From positions 92,760 through 156,759 of the forward strand of contig QWHH01000001.1 in NCBI GenBank assembly GCA_021404785.1: a stretch of 64,000 nucleotides of DNA. The letters run 5' to 3'. A program made the translations under genes and the position numbers. Shown here piece after piece: positions 9,235 to 19,625 of the stretch. Each line of letters begins with the position of its first letter. The first letter of the stretch is position 1. The notes beneath the pieces were generated by a model. That model was not told the origin of the DNA and made no database searches. It saw only the letters and a program-made list of their open reading frames with translations. Origin of the DNA: Lysobacterales bacterium PRO7 (lineage in GTDB: Bacteria > Pseudomonadota > Gammaproteobacteria > Xanthomonadales > Rhodanobacteraceae).

Positions 9235-10308
9235 ATGCCATCGACCGAAGAACTAGCCCGTCTCACTGCCATCGGCTGGCGTGGCGACGGCGTGGACGTA
9301 GCGCCAGGCCAGCGCCTGGCTCGGGTCATCGCCCAGCATCGCAACGGTTATCGCGTGCACGATGGCGTCAACGAATTCGCGGCGCAACCGGCGCCGCGCT
9401 TCCTGCGCCGCGATGTCGATCCGGTGCAGCGACCCGCGGTTGGTGATTTCGTCGTGCTCACCGCTGCGACGACACCGACGATCGAAGAAATCCTGCCGCG
9501 GCGCAGCCTGCTCGAGCGCGCCGCCGCCGGCGAGCGCCATCGCCGCCAGGTCATCGCCGCAAACATCGATACCGTGTTCGTGCTGATGGGACTGGATGGT
9601 GACTTCAATCCGCGCCGCATCGAGCGCTATCTCGTGCTGATCGAAGGCAGCGGCGCGCGCGCCGTGGCCGTGTTGACGAAACTCGACAAAGTGGAAAATG
9701 CGGCATCGGCGGCGATGCGCGAAGAATTGCGCGTGGCGACACCGAATGTCGAAACGCATGCCATCAACGCCAAGGACGTCGCCAGTATCGCGCCGCTGTT
9801 GAAATACTTGCAGCGCGGCGACACCGCGGTGCTGGTGGGATCTTCCGGCGCCGGCAAGTCGACGCTGACGAACACCCTGCTCGGCGTCGAGCGCCACGCC
9901 ACCGCCGCCGTGCGCGGCCACGACAGCCGCGGCCGCCACACCACCACGCATCGCGCGTTGGTACAATTGCCCAGCGGCGGCTGCCTGATCGACACACCGG
10001 GCATGCGCGAGATCAAGTTCACCGGCGACGAGGATCTGGGCGTCGCGAATTTTGCGGACATCGAAACGCTGGCGCTGGACTGCCGCTTCGGCGATTGCGG
10101 CCACGGCAACGAACCCGGTTGCGCGGTGCGCGCCGCACTGGAATCCGGAGAACTCGATCCGGCGCGTTGGCAGGCCTGGCTGAAACTTCGCGACGAACTC
10201 GCCGCCGCCGGCGACGCGCTCGAAGCGCAACTCAAGCGCAAGGGTGCCGCGCGCGTGGCGAACAAGGCGCTGGGCAAGCGCCTGGCGGAGAAATATGGGC
10301 GGCGTTGA
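9235..10308 (+). CDS. rsgA: Ribosome small subunit-dependent GTPase A
   Basis: 357 residues. An N-terminal OB-fold is followed by a circularly permuted GTPase: the NKxD equivalent TKLD comes before the P-loop GSSGAGKST, then the RGRHTTTHR switch and DTPGMRE (DxPG). A C-terminal zinc knuckle is seen in CRFGDCGHGNEPGC. RsgA helps late maturation of the 30S subunit and binds near the decoding centre. Start is the ATG at 9235. It is divergent from the aminotransferase and is followed after 21 bases by the TPR-sulfotransferase. Confidence 0.95.
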   Translation: MPSTEELARLTAIGWRGDGVDVAPGQRLARVIAQHRNGYRVHDGVNEFAAQPAPRFLRRDVDPVQRPAVGDFVVLTAATTPTIEEILPRRSLLERAAAGERHRRQVIAANIDTVFVLMGLDGDFNPRRIERYLVLIEGSGARAVAVLTKLDKVENAASAAMREELRVATPNVETHAINAKDVASIAPLLKYLQRGDTAVLVGSSGAGKSTLTNTLLGVERHATAAVRGHDSRGRHTTTHRALVQLPSGGCLIDTPGMREIKFTGDEDLGVANFADIETLALDCRFGDCGHGNEPGCAVRAALESGELDPARWQAWLKLRDELAAAGDALEAQLKRKGAARVANKALGKRLAEKYGRR

Positions 10309-10329
10309 AGATTGCTGTTGCTCAGGGAT

Positions 10330-11973
10330 ATGAATCGGAAATCAATCACGGACATGCTGACTTCGAATAGAAACCCGACCAAGCCCGCGTCTGATGGCGC
10401 GCGCCTCGAGGGACTGGCGCCTTTCGCTGCGAATCGTGTGCATGCCGCCATGCAGGCTTTGCGTGCCAAACAGGCGCCCGCCGCCGAGCGCGATCTGCGC
10501 ACGGCGCTGGCGCAGGCGCCCACGCATCCGGAAGTCCAGCGCCTGCTCGCAATCGCCTTGCGCATGCAGGACAAGAATGCCGAGGCGCTGGCGTTGCTGC
10601 GGCAGGCTGCCGCGAATTGGCCCGACGATGTCATGATCCAGAACGGACTCGGTACCGCGCTGGATGCATCCGGCGACCGCGTGGCGGCAATTGCCGCATT
10701 TCGTCGCGCTTGCCAACTCGCGCCCGATGCGGCGGTGTTGTGGATCAATCTGGGCAAGACGCTCGGCGATTACGGGCAATATGACGAAGCGATTCCCGTG
10801 CTGGAACACGCACTGCAGATCGCCCCGCATGCGGCCAGCGAAATCCGTTTGTCGCATGCGTTGCGCGCGGTCGGGCGCATTGACGAGTCCGTGGGCCGTT
10901 TGCGCGCCATGCTTGCGCGCGATCCGGCTGACAGCGAGGCATGGCTGGCACTGGCGGGATTGAAAACCCGACGCCTGGAAACCGACGACATAGCCGGCAT
11001 CGAGCAGGTGCTGGAAAAGCCGGATCTGAAACCCGGCGAGCGCATTTCGTTACAGTTTGCTCTGGCCAAGGCGTTCGACGATCATGGTCGCTACGCCGAA
11101 GCATTTGCCGCGTATGTCGACGCCAATGCCGCGACCCGAAAGATCCACGCCTGGGACGCCAAACTCTTCAGTGCATTTGTCGACGACGTACTACGCATGT
11201 TTGTGCGACCGGTGTCCGGCGCCACCGGCAACCAAGGCGAAGAAGTGATCTTCATCGTCAGCTTGCCACGCTCCGGATCCAGCCTGACTGAACAGATCCT
11301 CGCCTCGCATTCGCAGGTCGTAGGCGCCGGCGAACTGGATGCGACTGCGGTCGCCATCGAATCCGAGTCGGCGCGACGCCGGCAGCCGTTTCCACAATGG
11401 GTCTCGGCGGCGACTGCGGACGATTGGCAGCGCATCGGCCGGCACTATCTGGAACTTACGACGCGTTGGCGCAAACCCGGGCAACGGTTCACGGACAAAC
11501 TGCCGGGCAACTGGCTGCGCGTGGGAGCGATCTTCGCGATGCTTCCGGGCGCGCGCGTGATCGATTGCCAGCGCGATCCGGTGGAATCGTGTTTTTCCTG
11601 TTTCCGTACCTTGTTCAGTCAGGGCAACCAGCCGTTCAGCTACGACCTTGCCGATATCGCGGCACATTGGCGCGATTACGACCGAGCCAGTCACCATTGG
11701 CAGGCGATCTATCCAACGACATATCGCGTGCAGCGTTACGAAGCACTGGTCGCCGACCCGGAAACGCAGACGCGCGAACTGCTGGACTTCTGCGGCCTCG
11801 ACTTCGATCCGGCCTGCCTGCGCTTCTGGGAAGCGCAGCGCAGCGTACGCACCGCCAGCGCGGCGCAGGTGCGCGAGCCGATTCGCAAGGATACCGCGCG
11901 GGCGGACAAATACGGCGCGCTGCTGGATCCGTTGCGCAAGGAATTGGGACTGGCTCCGTTTGCGGCGAAATAG
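10330..11973 (+). CDS. TPR repeat-containing sulfotransferase
   Basis: 547 residues from the ATG at 10330 (MNRKSITDML), with CTCAGGG as a plausible ribosome binding site; an upstream TTG would add six residues. Roughly residues 30-290 are helical TPR repeats with alternating Ala/Leu/Tyr positions. Residues from about 310 form a sulfotransferase domain with SLPRSGSSLTEQIL as the PAPS 5'-phosphosulfate loop and QRDPVESCFSCF as the 3'-phosphate loop. Such fusions are frequent in Xanthomonadales and resemble tyrosylprotein sulfotransferases, but the acceptor is unknown. No signal peptide is seen, so it is presumably cytoplasmic. Confidence 0.87.
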   Translation: MNRKSITDMLTSNRNPTKPASDGARLEGLAPFAANRVHAAMQALRAKQAPAAERDLRTALAQAPTHPEVQRLLAIALRMQDKNAEALALLRQAAANWPDDVMIQNGLGTALDASGDRVAAIAAFRRACQLAPDAAVLWINLGKTLGDYGQYDEAIPVLEHALQIAPHAASEIRLSHALRAVGRIDESVGRLRAMLARDPADSEAWLALAGLKTRRLETDDIAGIEQVLEKPDLKPGERISLQFALAKAFDDHGRYAEAFAAYVDANAATRKIHAWDAKLFSAFVDDVLRMFVRPVSGATGNQGEEVIFIVSLPRSGSSLTEQILASHSQVVGAGELDATAVAIESESARRRQPFPQWVSAATADDWQRIGRHYLELTTRWRKPGQRFTDKLPGNWLRVGAIFAMLPGARVIDCQRDPVESCFSCFRTLFSQGNQPFSYDLADIAAHWRDYDRASHHWQAIYPTTYRVQRYEALVADPETQTRELLDFCGLDFDPACLRFWEAQRSVRTASAAQVREPIRKDTARADKYGALLDPLRKELGLAPFAAK

Positions 11974-11997
11974 CCCGACCGCGCTATAGTGCACTGC

Positions 11998-13257
11998 ATG
12001 GACGTTGCCGCAGTCCCGGATGGCATAGCCGAGCTTGATCGCCGCCTCGTCGCGGCGGTCAAGGGCATCAAGCTGCTGGCCGCATTGAGCTGGCCGGCGC
12101 GGGCGCAGGAAGCGTTCCTTGCCTCCTGGCGCGCGAAAAATCCACAATTGCCAAAAGTGGATTACGCGAAGTCGGATCTTTCGCGCACGCGCGAGGAACT
12201 GGAAAGCATCTTCCTCGGCGCGGACGCGGGCCATCCGCTCGGTGATTACCTGCGCCGCAGCGCGCAATCCTGGCGCATCGCCACCGAACTGCTCGATGCG
12301 GCAGGCACAAAGGGCGTCACCGAGCATTCGATCGGTTTGTTTGGACGTCCGCACGACCGTCTACCGGGCGGCACGGTCAGCACGCTCGATGCGGCGCGGC
12401 ATTTCATCGAACTGGCCGACGAACTCGGCGGCGAGCTCGCCGCGCACGAGGCCGATTACTGCATACCCGCCGACGTGCTCGAGCAGGAATTGCAACAACG
12501 TCTCGATGCGTTCTTCGGCGCCGGCGTCGTGCGCGTGGAAACCGATCCCGACCTGATCGCCAAGGCGGCCGCGGGCGCCAAGCGCATCCGCCTGCGCTCG
12601 GCGACGTGCTTTTCCGAATACGACAAGAACCAGTTACTCGAGCACGAGGCGTTCGTGCATTCGTTGACGGCATTGAACGGTCGCGCACAGCCGAACCTGG
12701 GATCGTTCGCCACGAATTCGCCGCGCATCACCGCCACGCAGGAAGGCCTGGCGACGTTCGCGGAACTCATGTCCGGATCCATCGACATCGGGCGCATGAA
12801 GCGCATTTCCCTGCGCATCCTCGCCATCGACAAGGCGCTGAACGGCGCGAACTTCATCGACGTGTTCAAATTCTTTCTGGATTCCGGACAGACCGAGGCC
12901 GACAGCTTTGCCTCCGCCGCGCGCGTGTTCCGCGGTGCACCGCTCACGGGCGGCAGCGCGTTCACCAAGGATGCGGTATACCTGCACGGGTTGTTGTCCG
13001 TGCACACGTTTTTCCGCTGGGCGCTGAAGAACAAGAAACTGCAGTGGTGCCGCAACCTGTTCGCCGGCAAGATGGCGCTGCACGACGTGATCGCGCTGGC
13101 GCCCTGGTTCGAATCCGGTTACATCGCGCCGCCGAAGTACCTGCCGCCGTGGATGCAACGCACGAACGGCCTGGCCGGCGCGCTCGCGTTTTCGCTGTTC
13201 GCCAACAGGATCCGCCTGGATCGCGTCGAGGCGGAGGATCTGGTGCTCGGGATTTGA
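11998..13257 (+). CDS. QEGLA-motif protein, MATCAP-like putative metallocarboxypeptidase
   Basis: 419 residues from the ATG at 11998 (an in-frame GTG lies three codons earlier). The sequence ATQEGLATFAE at about 246-256 is the motif of the family annotated flavohemoglobin expression-modulating QEGLA motif protein (DUF1704). An HExxxH motif is present: His216, Glu217, His221 in HEAFVHS. As I recall, this family is related to eukaryotic MATCAP tubulin carboxypeptidases, where such residues bind zinc, so a peptidase role is a reasonable inference. The bacterial substrate is unknown. It lies 24 bases after the sulfotransferase and 14 before the secreted M20 hydrolase. Confidence 0.82.
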   Translation: MDVAAVPDGIAELDRRLVAAVKGIKLLAALSWPARAQEAFLASWRAKNPQLPKVDYAKSDLSRTREELESIFLGADAGHPLGDYLRRSAQSWRIATELLDAAGTKGVTEHSIGLFGRPHDRLPGGTVSTLDAARHFIELADELGGELAAHEADYCIPADVLEQELQQRLDAFFGAGVVRVETDPDLIAKAAAGAKRIRLRSATCFSEYDKNQLLEHEAFVHSLTALNGRAQPNLGSFATNSPRITATQEGLATFAELMSGSIDIGRMKRISLRILAIDKALNGANFIDVFKFFLDSGQTEADSFASAARVFRGAPLTGGSAFTKDAVYLHGLLSVHTFFRWALKNKKLQWCRNLFAGKMALHDVIALAPWFESGYIAPPKYLPPWMQRTNGLAGALAFSLFANRIRLDRVEAEDLVLGI

Positions 13258-13271
13258 TCGGGGAGATGAGA

Positions 13272-14585
13272 ATGTGCACGAAAGTGTTTTGTGTGCTGGC
13301 ATTGCTGGCTGGCGCAAACGCGGCATCTGCCGTGGAAACCGATGCGCAACGGGTGCAGGCGGTGTTGCCGCAGGTCACGGCGTGGCGGCGCGACATCCAC
13401 CAGCATCCGGAATTGAGCAACCGTGAGGTGCGCACCTCGAAGCTCGTCGCCGATGAGCTGAAGAAGCTCGGCTATACGGTGCGCACGGGGCTGGCACATA
13501 CCGGCGTGACCGGCGTGTTGGTCGGCGCCAAGCCGGGGCCGAAGCTGGCGATCCGCGCCGACATGGATGCGCTGCCCGTCACCGAACAGGTCGATCTGCC
13601 GTTCGCCTCGAAGGCGAAAGGCGAATATCTCGGCAAGACCGTCGGCGTGATGCATGCCTGCGGCCACGACGCGCATACTGCGATGCTGCTCGGACTGGCT
13701 GAAGTGTTCGCCGGCATGAAAAAGGAACTGCCCGGCAGCGTGATGCTGATCTTCCAGCCCGCCGAGGAAGGCGTGCCAATCGGCGAAACCGGCGGTGCAC
13801 CGCAGATGGTCAAGGATGGCGTGTTCGCGGACTTCCATCCAGACGCGATCTTCGGCATGCACGTGATCAGCACGATGAACGTGGGCATGGTTGGCGTACG
13901 CGCGGGCGGGGCGATGGCGAGTTCCGATACCTTCCGCATCGTCGTGCACGGGCGCCAGAGCCACGGCGCGATGCCGTGGCTGTCGATTGATCCGATCGTC
14001 ACCGCGGCAGAAATCGTGACCAGCGCGCAGACCATCGTCAGCCGCCAGCTCGACATCAACGCGAATCCGGCGGTGGTCACGTTCGGCATCTTCAACGGCG
14101 GCTCGCGCTTCAACATCGTGCCGGAAACCGCCGAGCTGCAAGGCACCGTGCGCACGTTCGACGAGGGCATGCGCAAGCAGGCGCTGGCGAGCTTGCAGCG
14201 CATCGCCGAGAACGTCGCCGCGGCGAACGCGGCCACAGTGGAAACGCAGATTCCGCTGTCGGCGGACAGCAGCAATCCGGTCAACTTCAACGATCCGGCG
14301 CTGACCGCGCGCGTGCGCGCCAGCCTGGAAACCGCACTCGGCAAGGATCATGTCATCGAATCCCCGCGCTGGACGGCGTCGGAGGATTTTCCCTATTTCC
14401 CGCTCGGGGCGAAGGCGCCAAGCGTGTACTTCTTCGTCGGCGCCACGCCGCAGGGGGCCGATGCCGCGACCGCACCGAGCAACCACTCGCCGAAGTTCTT
14501 CCTCGACGAAGGTGCCTTGAAAGTCGGCAGTGAGGCCATGTTGCAGGCGGCGCTGGATTTCCTGGGTTACCCGGCCAACCATTGA
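13272..14585 (+). CDS. Exported M20 family amidohydrolase/peptidase
   Basis: 437 residues from the ATG at 13272, chosen because GGGAG at 13261-13265 then has normal spacing; the ATG at 13266 is too close. MCTKVFCVLALLAGANAASA is a signal peptide. The mature enzyme shows the M20D/HipO pattern: WRRDIHQHPELS, the metal-binding VMHACGHDAHTAML, PAEEG, and a dimerisation domain starting at GRQSHGAMPW. Relatives hydrolyse N-acyl amino acids such as hippurate or aryl-amide conjugates. Its export to the periplasm is notable, since many relatives are cytoplasmic. Confidence 0.9.
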   Translation: MCTKVFCVLALLAGANAASAVETDAQRVQAVLPQVTAWRRDIHQHPELSNREVRTSKLVADELKKLGYTVRTGLAHTGVTGVLVGAKPGPKLAIRADMDALPVTEQVDLPFASKAKGEYLGKTVGVMHACGHDAHTAMLLGLAEVFAGMKKELPGSVMLIFQPAEEGVPIGETGGAPQMVKDGVFADFHPDAIFGMHVISTMNVGMVGVRAGGAMASSDTFRIVVHGRQSHGAMPWLSIDPIVTAAEIVTSAQTIVSRQLDINANPAVVTFGIFNGGSRFNIVPETAELQGTVRTFDEGMRKQALASLQRIAENVAAANAATVETQIPLSADSSNPVNFNDPALTARVRASLETALGKDHVIESPRWTASEDFPYFPLGAKAPSVYFFVGATPQGADAATAPSNHSPKFFLDEGALKVGSEAMLQAALDFLGYPANH

Positions 14586-14631
14586 TGGCATGAAATTCGC
14601 TTGTTTCTCTGGCTAGCAAAGGAGGATCCCC

Positions 14632-15792
14632 ATGAAAATTGGCCTGCTCACCGGTTGCATTGCATTGGCATTGGGCACCCAAGCCGCCTGGGCCTTGCCG
14701 CCGGTGTTCCACACCCAGTCCTGTTCGGTATCGGTCGACGGCAATCGACTGGATACCGTGCTCACGCCCGGCGGCGCCGATCAGCGCAATACGTTTGCCT
14801 ATGAGCCGTCGCGGAAGCTTTGGCACTTTTGGGGATTCCTGCAGGACGACCCATCGTTCGACACGCCGCCATACATCCCCACAGTCTTGTCTTCGCTGCG
14901 AGCAGTGGTACACGCGACATCGATCGACGGCGTACATTTCACAAGCGACAGCAATCTGAGTTACGCCTTTGGCAGCGCCAGTTACGGCAGCTACGGCGCA
15001 GACATCGATCCTCCATTGGATTTTTTCCGCGCCGTGTTCGATACCCAGACGGGCACATGGAAATTGTTCAACTGGACAGAGAACGATCAGAACGCGACAC
15101 CCAGCTTCGGTCAGTACAACTACAACACCTCGGTCAACGACTTGAGCACCACCGCCGGCACGACTGCCGTTGTGCATCAGGGTCCGTTGAACACGCCAGT
15201 GGCGGGCAATCACGTTGGCACCTTCGGTTTGGTCGATGGCACGCTTTTTATGCGGACGGACACGGACGGCAATGCCGATCAGTTCGCCTATGCGGATGGC
15301 GCGTACCCGTGGACTGGCGCCAACCAGCCATCGACCGGCAGCGCAACCGGCAGTGCAAACCTGTATGCGGGCACCCCGTATTGCTGGTTCCTCGATGCGA
15401 CCTGTGGCAATGCCGACCCGCGAATTCCCGCGTATGTGCACAATGTCGGGCGCACCCTGCGCCAGTCCGATGGCTCGCTCGGAACCTACTACACGTTCCG
15501 AAACGCGACCACTTATGCGCGCCAGGACCAGCAAATCTGGTACGTCGAATCCACCGACAATGGCGCGAACTGGTCGGCACCGGTTGGCGTATTCGCGAAC
15601 CCGCCTGGCGTCACCATCGACGGGGCCGGACTCGGCGCGAACGGGTTCAGCGACGTGGACCTCGTACTCAAAGGCTCGCGCTACCAGCTATACCTCAGCG
15701 CCCAGGATGCTGGCGGCGATTACGTCATGGTGGCTGCGCAGGGGCGCCCGAGCGACGCGATCTTCTGGAACGGCTTCGAGGCCTGCGATTGA
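14632..15792 (+). CDS. Secreted protein with C-terminal [10 protein letters not shown] tail
   Basis: 386 residues with a strong ribosome binding site (AAAGGAGG at 14618-14625) and a signal peptide [21 protein letters not shown]. The mature part is rich in Ser, Thr, Asn, Gly and aromatics, with recurring segments such as [15 protein letters not shown] and [10 protein letters not shown]. These recall the blades of five-bladed propellers in glycoside hydrolases or sialidase BNR repeats; no catalytic set is assigned. The protein ends [12 protein letters not shown]. From memory, exported proteins of Dokdonella and related genera often end in IFx(D/N)GFE, which may be a sorting or processing signal. 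Function unknown. Confidence 0.75.
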   Translation: MKIGLLTGCIALALGTQAAWALPPVFHTQSCSVSVDGNRLDTVLTPGGADQRNTFAYEPSRKLWHFWGFLQDDPSFDTPPYIPTVLSSLRAVVHATSIDGVHFTSDSNLSYAFGSASYGSYGADIDPPLDFFRAVFDTQTGTWKLFNWTENDQNATPSFGQYNYNTSVNDLSTTAGTTAVVHQGPLNTPVAGNHVGTFGLVDGTLFMRTDTDGNADQFAYADGAYPWTGANQPSTGSATGSANLYAGTPYCWFLDATCGNADPRIPAYVHNVGRTLRQSDGSLGTYYTFRNATTYARQDQQIWYVESTDNGANWSAPVGVFANPPGVTIDGAGLGANGFSDVDLVLKGSRYQLYLSAQDAGGDYVMVAAQGRPSDAIFWNGFEACD

Positions 15793-15812
15793 GGACTTGC
15801 CTGCTGTGCTAA

Positions 15813-15847
15813 GCTCGCAAACCCGCACCGGATGCGGGATTGCGAGC
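15813..15847. promoter_or_regulatory. Long hairpin just upstream of maeB
   Basis: Arms GCTCGCAAACCCGCA (15813-15827) and TGCGGGATTGCGAGC (15833-15847) pair over 15 positions with one A-A mismatch around a 5-base loop. No T-run follows in either direction, so it is not a textbook intrinsic terminator. It ends 8 bases before the maeB ATG, where no clear Shine-Dalgarno sequence is seen. It could end the upstream transcript or control maeB translation. Confidence 0.6.
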
Positions 15848-15855
15848 GTTCCGCC

Positions 15856-18147
15856 ATGTCCTCTGCCGACGATCTGAAGCAAGCCGCCCTCGAATACCAT
15901 CGCCGCAAGCCGCAGGGAAAAATCAAGGTCGCGCCGACCAAGCCGCTGGTGACGCAGCGCGACCTGTCGCTCGCATATTCGCCGGGCGTGGCCGCGGCCT
16001 GCGATGCGATCGTTGCCGATCCGGGCGAAGCATCCACGCTGACCGCGCGCGGCAACCTCGTCGCCGTCGTCACCAATGGCACCGCCGTGCTCGGCCTGGG
16101 CAACATCGGCCCGCTCGCGGCCAAACCCGTCATGGAAGGCAAGGGCGTGCTGTTCCAGAAATTCGCCGGCATCGACGTGTTCGACATCGAAATCGCCGAG
16201 CGCGACCCGGACAAGCTCGTCGACATCATCGCCGCGCTGGAACCGACCTTCGGCGGCATGAACCTGGAAGACATCAAGGCGCCGGAGTGTTTCATCGTCG
16301 AGCGCAAGTTGCGCCAGCGCGTGAAGATTCCGGTGTTCCACGACGACCAGCACGGCACTTCGATCATTGTTGGCGCCGCGGTGATCAATGCGCTTGCCGT
16401 GGTCGGCAAACAGATCGGCGAAGTGAAGGTCGCGTCCACCGGCGCCGGCGCGGCCGGCATTGCCTGCCTGGACATGCTCGTGCAGCTCGGCGTCAAACCC
16501 GAGAACATCCTTGTCGCTGATCGCATCGGCGTGATCTACACCGGGCGCAAGGAGGAAATGGACCCGGACAAGCAGCGCTACGCGCGCGACACGAAGGCGC
16601 GCACGCTCGCCGAAATCATCCGCGGCGCCGATGTTTTCCTCGGCCTTTCCGCCGCCGGCGTGCTCAGCGCCGACATGGTCAAGACCATGGCGGACAAGCC
16701 GATCATTCTGGCGCTGGCCAATCCGACGCCGGAAATCCTGCCTGAGGTCGCGCGCGCGGCGCGGCCGGACGCGATCATCGCCACCGGACGTTCGGACTAC
16801 CCGAATCAGGTCAACAACGCGCTGTGCTTTCCGTACATCTTCCGCGGCGCGCTGGATGTCGGCGCGACCACGATCAATGAGGCGATGAAGGTCGCTTGCG
16901 TATATGCGATCGCCGAGTTGGCGCGGCGCGAAATTTCGGATATCGCCGCACGCGCCTACGGCGACCGGTTGATGTCGTTCGGGTCCGAATACCTGATCCC
17001 GCAACCGTTCGATCCGCGCCTGCTGGTGTCGCTGGCGCCGGCCGTCGCGCGCGCGGCGATGGAGTCGGGTGTGGCGACGCGGCCGATCGCGGACATGGGC
17101 GCCTATCGCGAGCGCCTGTCGCAATTCGTCTACCGCACCGGCATGGTGATGAAACCGGTGTTCGAGCGCGCCAAAGCCGCACCGCAGCGCGTGGTCTACG
17201 CCGAAGGCGAAGAAGACACGATCCTGCGCGCCGTGCAGACCGTGGTCGATGAAGGAATGGCCAAACCGATCCTGATCGGCCGGCCCGCGGTAATCGAAAA
17301 GCGCATCGCGCGGCTGGGCCTGCGCATTCGCGCGGGCGAACATTTCCAGTTGACCAATGTCGACGAAGATCCGCGCTACAACGACTACTGGAACCTGTAT
17401 CTGAAGCTCGCCGAGCGCCGCGGCATCACGCCGGCGCTGGCCAAGTCGCTGGTGCGCTCGCGGCCGACCCTGATCGCCGCGTTGATGCTTGCGCGCGGCG
17501 AGGCGGATGCCATGATCTGCGGCATGGTCGGGCGCTACCAGCACCAGCTCGCCCACATCCTGAGCGTCCTGCCGCTGGATCCCGGCGTGTCCGCGCCGGC
17601 GGCGATGACCGCGGTGCAGAACGACCGCGGCACCTGGTTCTTCGTCGACACCCACGTGCAATACGAGCCATCCGCCGAGCAGATTGCCGAAGCGACCCTG
17701 CAGGCGGTGCTGCGCCTGAAGCTGTTCGGCATCGCGCCGCGCGTGGCGCTGCTGTCGCATTCGAACTTCGGCAGCCACGAAAACCCGAGCGCCTGCAAGA
17801 TGCGCTGCGTGCTTGAACTCGTGCGCGCCAAGGCGCCGGACCTGGAGATCGATGGCGAAATGCAGGCCGATACCGCGCTCAACGAGGAAATCCGCGCGCG
17901 CATCTTCCCCGGTTCGAGCCTGCGCGGTCGCGCCAACGTGTTCGTGTTCCCGAACCAGGACGCGGCCAACATCGCCTACAACATGGTGCGCCAGTTCACC
18001 GATGGCGTCGCGATCGGCCCGATCCTGATGGGCGTGTCGAAACCGGTGCACGTGCTCACCCCGGCCTCGACCGTGCGCCGCGTGGTCAACATGACCGCGA
18101 TCGCCTGCGTTGAAGCGCAGATCCGGGCGCAAGCGGCATCGAGCTGA
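15856..18147 (+). CDS. maeB: NADP-dependent malic enzyme with phosphotransacetylase-like domain
   Basis: 763 residues from the ATG at 15856 ([16 protein letters not shown]). An ATG at 15832 lies inside the hairpin and is less likely. The malic domain (about 1-160, with AYSPGVA and [16 protein letters not shown]) is followed by a NAD(P)-binding domain ([15 protein letters not shown]) and, from about 430, a phosphate acetyltransferase-like domain. This is the MaeB architecture: malate to pyruvate with NADPH production. The Pta-like part is usually regulatory (acetyl-CoA sensing) and not catalytic. It is convergent with the TPR-methyltransferase gene, stops six bases apart. Confidence 0.95.
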   Translation: MSSADDLKQAALEYHRRKPQGKIKVAPTKPLVTQRDLSLAYSPGVAAACDAIVADPGEASTLTARGNLVAVVTNGTAVLGLGNIGPLAAKPVMEGKGVLFQKFAGIDVFDIEIAERDPDKLVDIIAALEPTFGGMNLEDIKAPECFIVERKLRQRVKIPVFHDDQHGTSIIVGAAVINALAVVGKQIGEVKVASTGAGAAGIACLDMLVQLGVKPENILVADRIGVIYTGRKEEMDPDKQRYARDTKARTLAEIIRGADVFLGLSAAGVLSADMVKTMADKPIILALANPTPEILPEVARAARPDAIIATGRSDYPNQVNNALCFPYIFRGALDVGATTINEAMKVACVYAIAELARREISDIAARAYGDRLMSFGSEYLIPQPFDPRLLVSLAPAVARAAMESGVATRPIADMGAYRERLSQFVYRTGMVMKPVFERAKAAPQRVVYAEGEEDTILRAVQTVVDEGMAKPILIGRPAVIEKRIARLGLRIRAGEHFQLTNVDEDPRYNDYWNLYLKLAERRGITPALAKSLVRSRPTLIAALMLARGEADAMICGMVGRYQHQLAHILSVLPLDPGVSAPAAMTAVQNDRGTWFFVDTHVQYEPSAEQIAEATLQAVLRLKLFGIAPRVALLSHSNFGSHENPSACKMRCVLELVRAKAPDLEIDGEMQADTALNEEIRARIFPGSSLRGRANVFVFPNQDAANIAYNMVRQFTDGVAIGPILMGVSKPVHVLTPASTVRRVVNMTAIACVEAQIRAQAASS

Positions 18148-18153
18148 CGCAGG

Positions 18154-19467
18154 TCAGGCTTTTTCTGCCGTCGCGATAAAGCCCGCGATTGGAACATTGG
18201 CATCGAGCCGCAATTCGATGGACTTGAAGGTGCAAGACGCGAATCCGGACTTTTTGCATAGCGCTTCGATCGATGCGCGCGAATGCGCATAGCGCTTGCT
18301 CGGTCGCAACACCAAATCGCTTTCGCCGTCGTTGGTTGACTCGCACGAGAAAATCAACGCGCCGCTGGGACGCAGAACGCCGAAGCATGCCGGGATAACG
18401 GCGCTCAGCTCGCCGACATAGACGAACACATCGGCGGCGATGATGCAATCGAAGGATTGTGGCGCAAAGGTGTTGAGCGCGTCGAGTAGGTCGGCGCAGT
18501 GCAGTTCGCTGTAGATATTGCGCTTGCGCGCCTGTTCCAGCATTTTCTGCGACAGGTCGACGCCGACCATCCGGCCATCGACGCGTCCGACATGAACCCC
18601 GACCAGACCGGTACCGCAGCCGAGATCCAATATGTTCAACCGACGATTGTCGCCATGGCGCATCAGGACGATTTCCGCAATGTGGCGCGGCACCCCGTAT
18701 TTCAGGTGGCTGAGCAAATGCGTATCGAAATGGCTCGCATAGTTGTCAAAAATCCCTTGCACCACCTCTTTGGGTTGTGATGTCGGCGATTCGCCGCGGG
18801 CTATGGTGAGGTGAAACTCGATGGTCTTGTTGCCGGGATTCCGCAGCAACATATTCTCGAACACGACGCAGGCCTCGGCGTGGCGGCGCAATGCAATCAA
18901 AGTTGTGCCAAAGTACATTTGTGCTGCGGTATCGTCAGGGTGCCGTGCCAGGTACGCGCGCCAGTGGACATAGGCTTCATCGTGACGAAGCAGGTGGGTG
19001 AGCACAGCACCAAGTTGCCGATCAATATCCGGATCATCCGGCCACAGCGAATGGGCCTTGCGCAGATGCGTCAACGCGACTTCCCCGTTTCCTGCCGCTC
19101 CGGCGGTCCGGATCGCCACATCAAGCGGTAGTCGATCATTGGGAGTGAGTTCCAGTGCGGTGTCGATGGCGGTCAAGGCTTCCGGATAGCGTTCTTCGCG
19201 CGACAGGGTAATGGCCGCTTCTATGAATGCCCGCGCCCAGCGTGGGGCCAGTGTCGTGGCACGATGCAGGGCGAGCAGTTCGTGCCGGGTGTCCTTGCGC
19301 GCGCGCGCGATCAGCGCGTCGATGAGCAAAACGCGCACATCGGTGGGATACGCTGCGTTGAATGCCTTGAGCTTTGCAATAGCCTCGTTGATCCTGCCTT
19401 CCTTGATGTCGGTTTCGAGGGCGATGAGCTGGGCCGTCGCCGGATCGGTATTGCCGGGCTGCGTCAT
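18154..19467 (-). CDS. TPR repeat-containing class I SAM methyltransferase
   Basis: 437 residues from the ATG at 19467 (MTQPGNTDPATAQ); a TTG at 19518 would add 17 residues. About residues 10-215 are TPR-like helical pairs, and from about 265 a Rossmann methyltransferase begins with ILDLGCGTGLVGVH (motif I), MVGVDLSQKML and LHCADLLDAL. The acidic and aromatic residues in FDCIIAADVFVYVGEL complete the fold. The acceptor is unknown; similar TPR-methyltransferases act on proteins or surface glycans. It is divergent from aceE. Confidence 0.85.
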   Translation of the reverse strand: MTQPGNTDPATAQLIALETDIKEGRINEAIAKLKAFNAAYPTDVRVLLIDALIARARKDTRHELLALHRATTLAPRWARAFIEAAITLSREERYPEALTAIDTALELTPNDRLPLDVAIRTAGAAGNGEVALTHLRKAHSLWPDDPDIDRQLGAVLTHLLRHDEAYVHWRAYLARHPDDTAAQMYFGTTLIALRRHAEACVVFENMLLRNPGNKTIEFHLTIARGESPTSQPKEVVQGIFDNYASHFDTHLLSHLKYGVPRHIAEIVLMRHGDNRRLNILDLGCGTGLVGVHVGRVDGRMVGVDLSQKMLEQARKRNIYSELHCADLLDALNTFAPQSFDCIIAADVFVYVGELSAVIPACFGVLRPSGALIFSCESTNDGESDLVLRPSKRYAHSRASIEALCKKSGFASCTFKSIELRLDANVPIAGFIATAEKA

Positions 19468-19625
19468 GGGCTTGGAGTCCGAATCGAGAGGCGCGACTGT
19501 AGATGCGGCTGTCGCCAACGCGCAAGAGCGTGATGCGGGCGTGCCGGCCCTTGTACGCTCGGGTAAACTGGCAGAATCGATCGAATCATCCGCGCACTTG
19601 GCTTGCGCAAATGCGGAGAACCGTC

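Noticed and set aside
15688..18132. Minus-strand reading frame of 814 codons antisense to maeB
   Set aside because: Same reason: shadow of maeB, rich in His, Arg and Asp without any motif.
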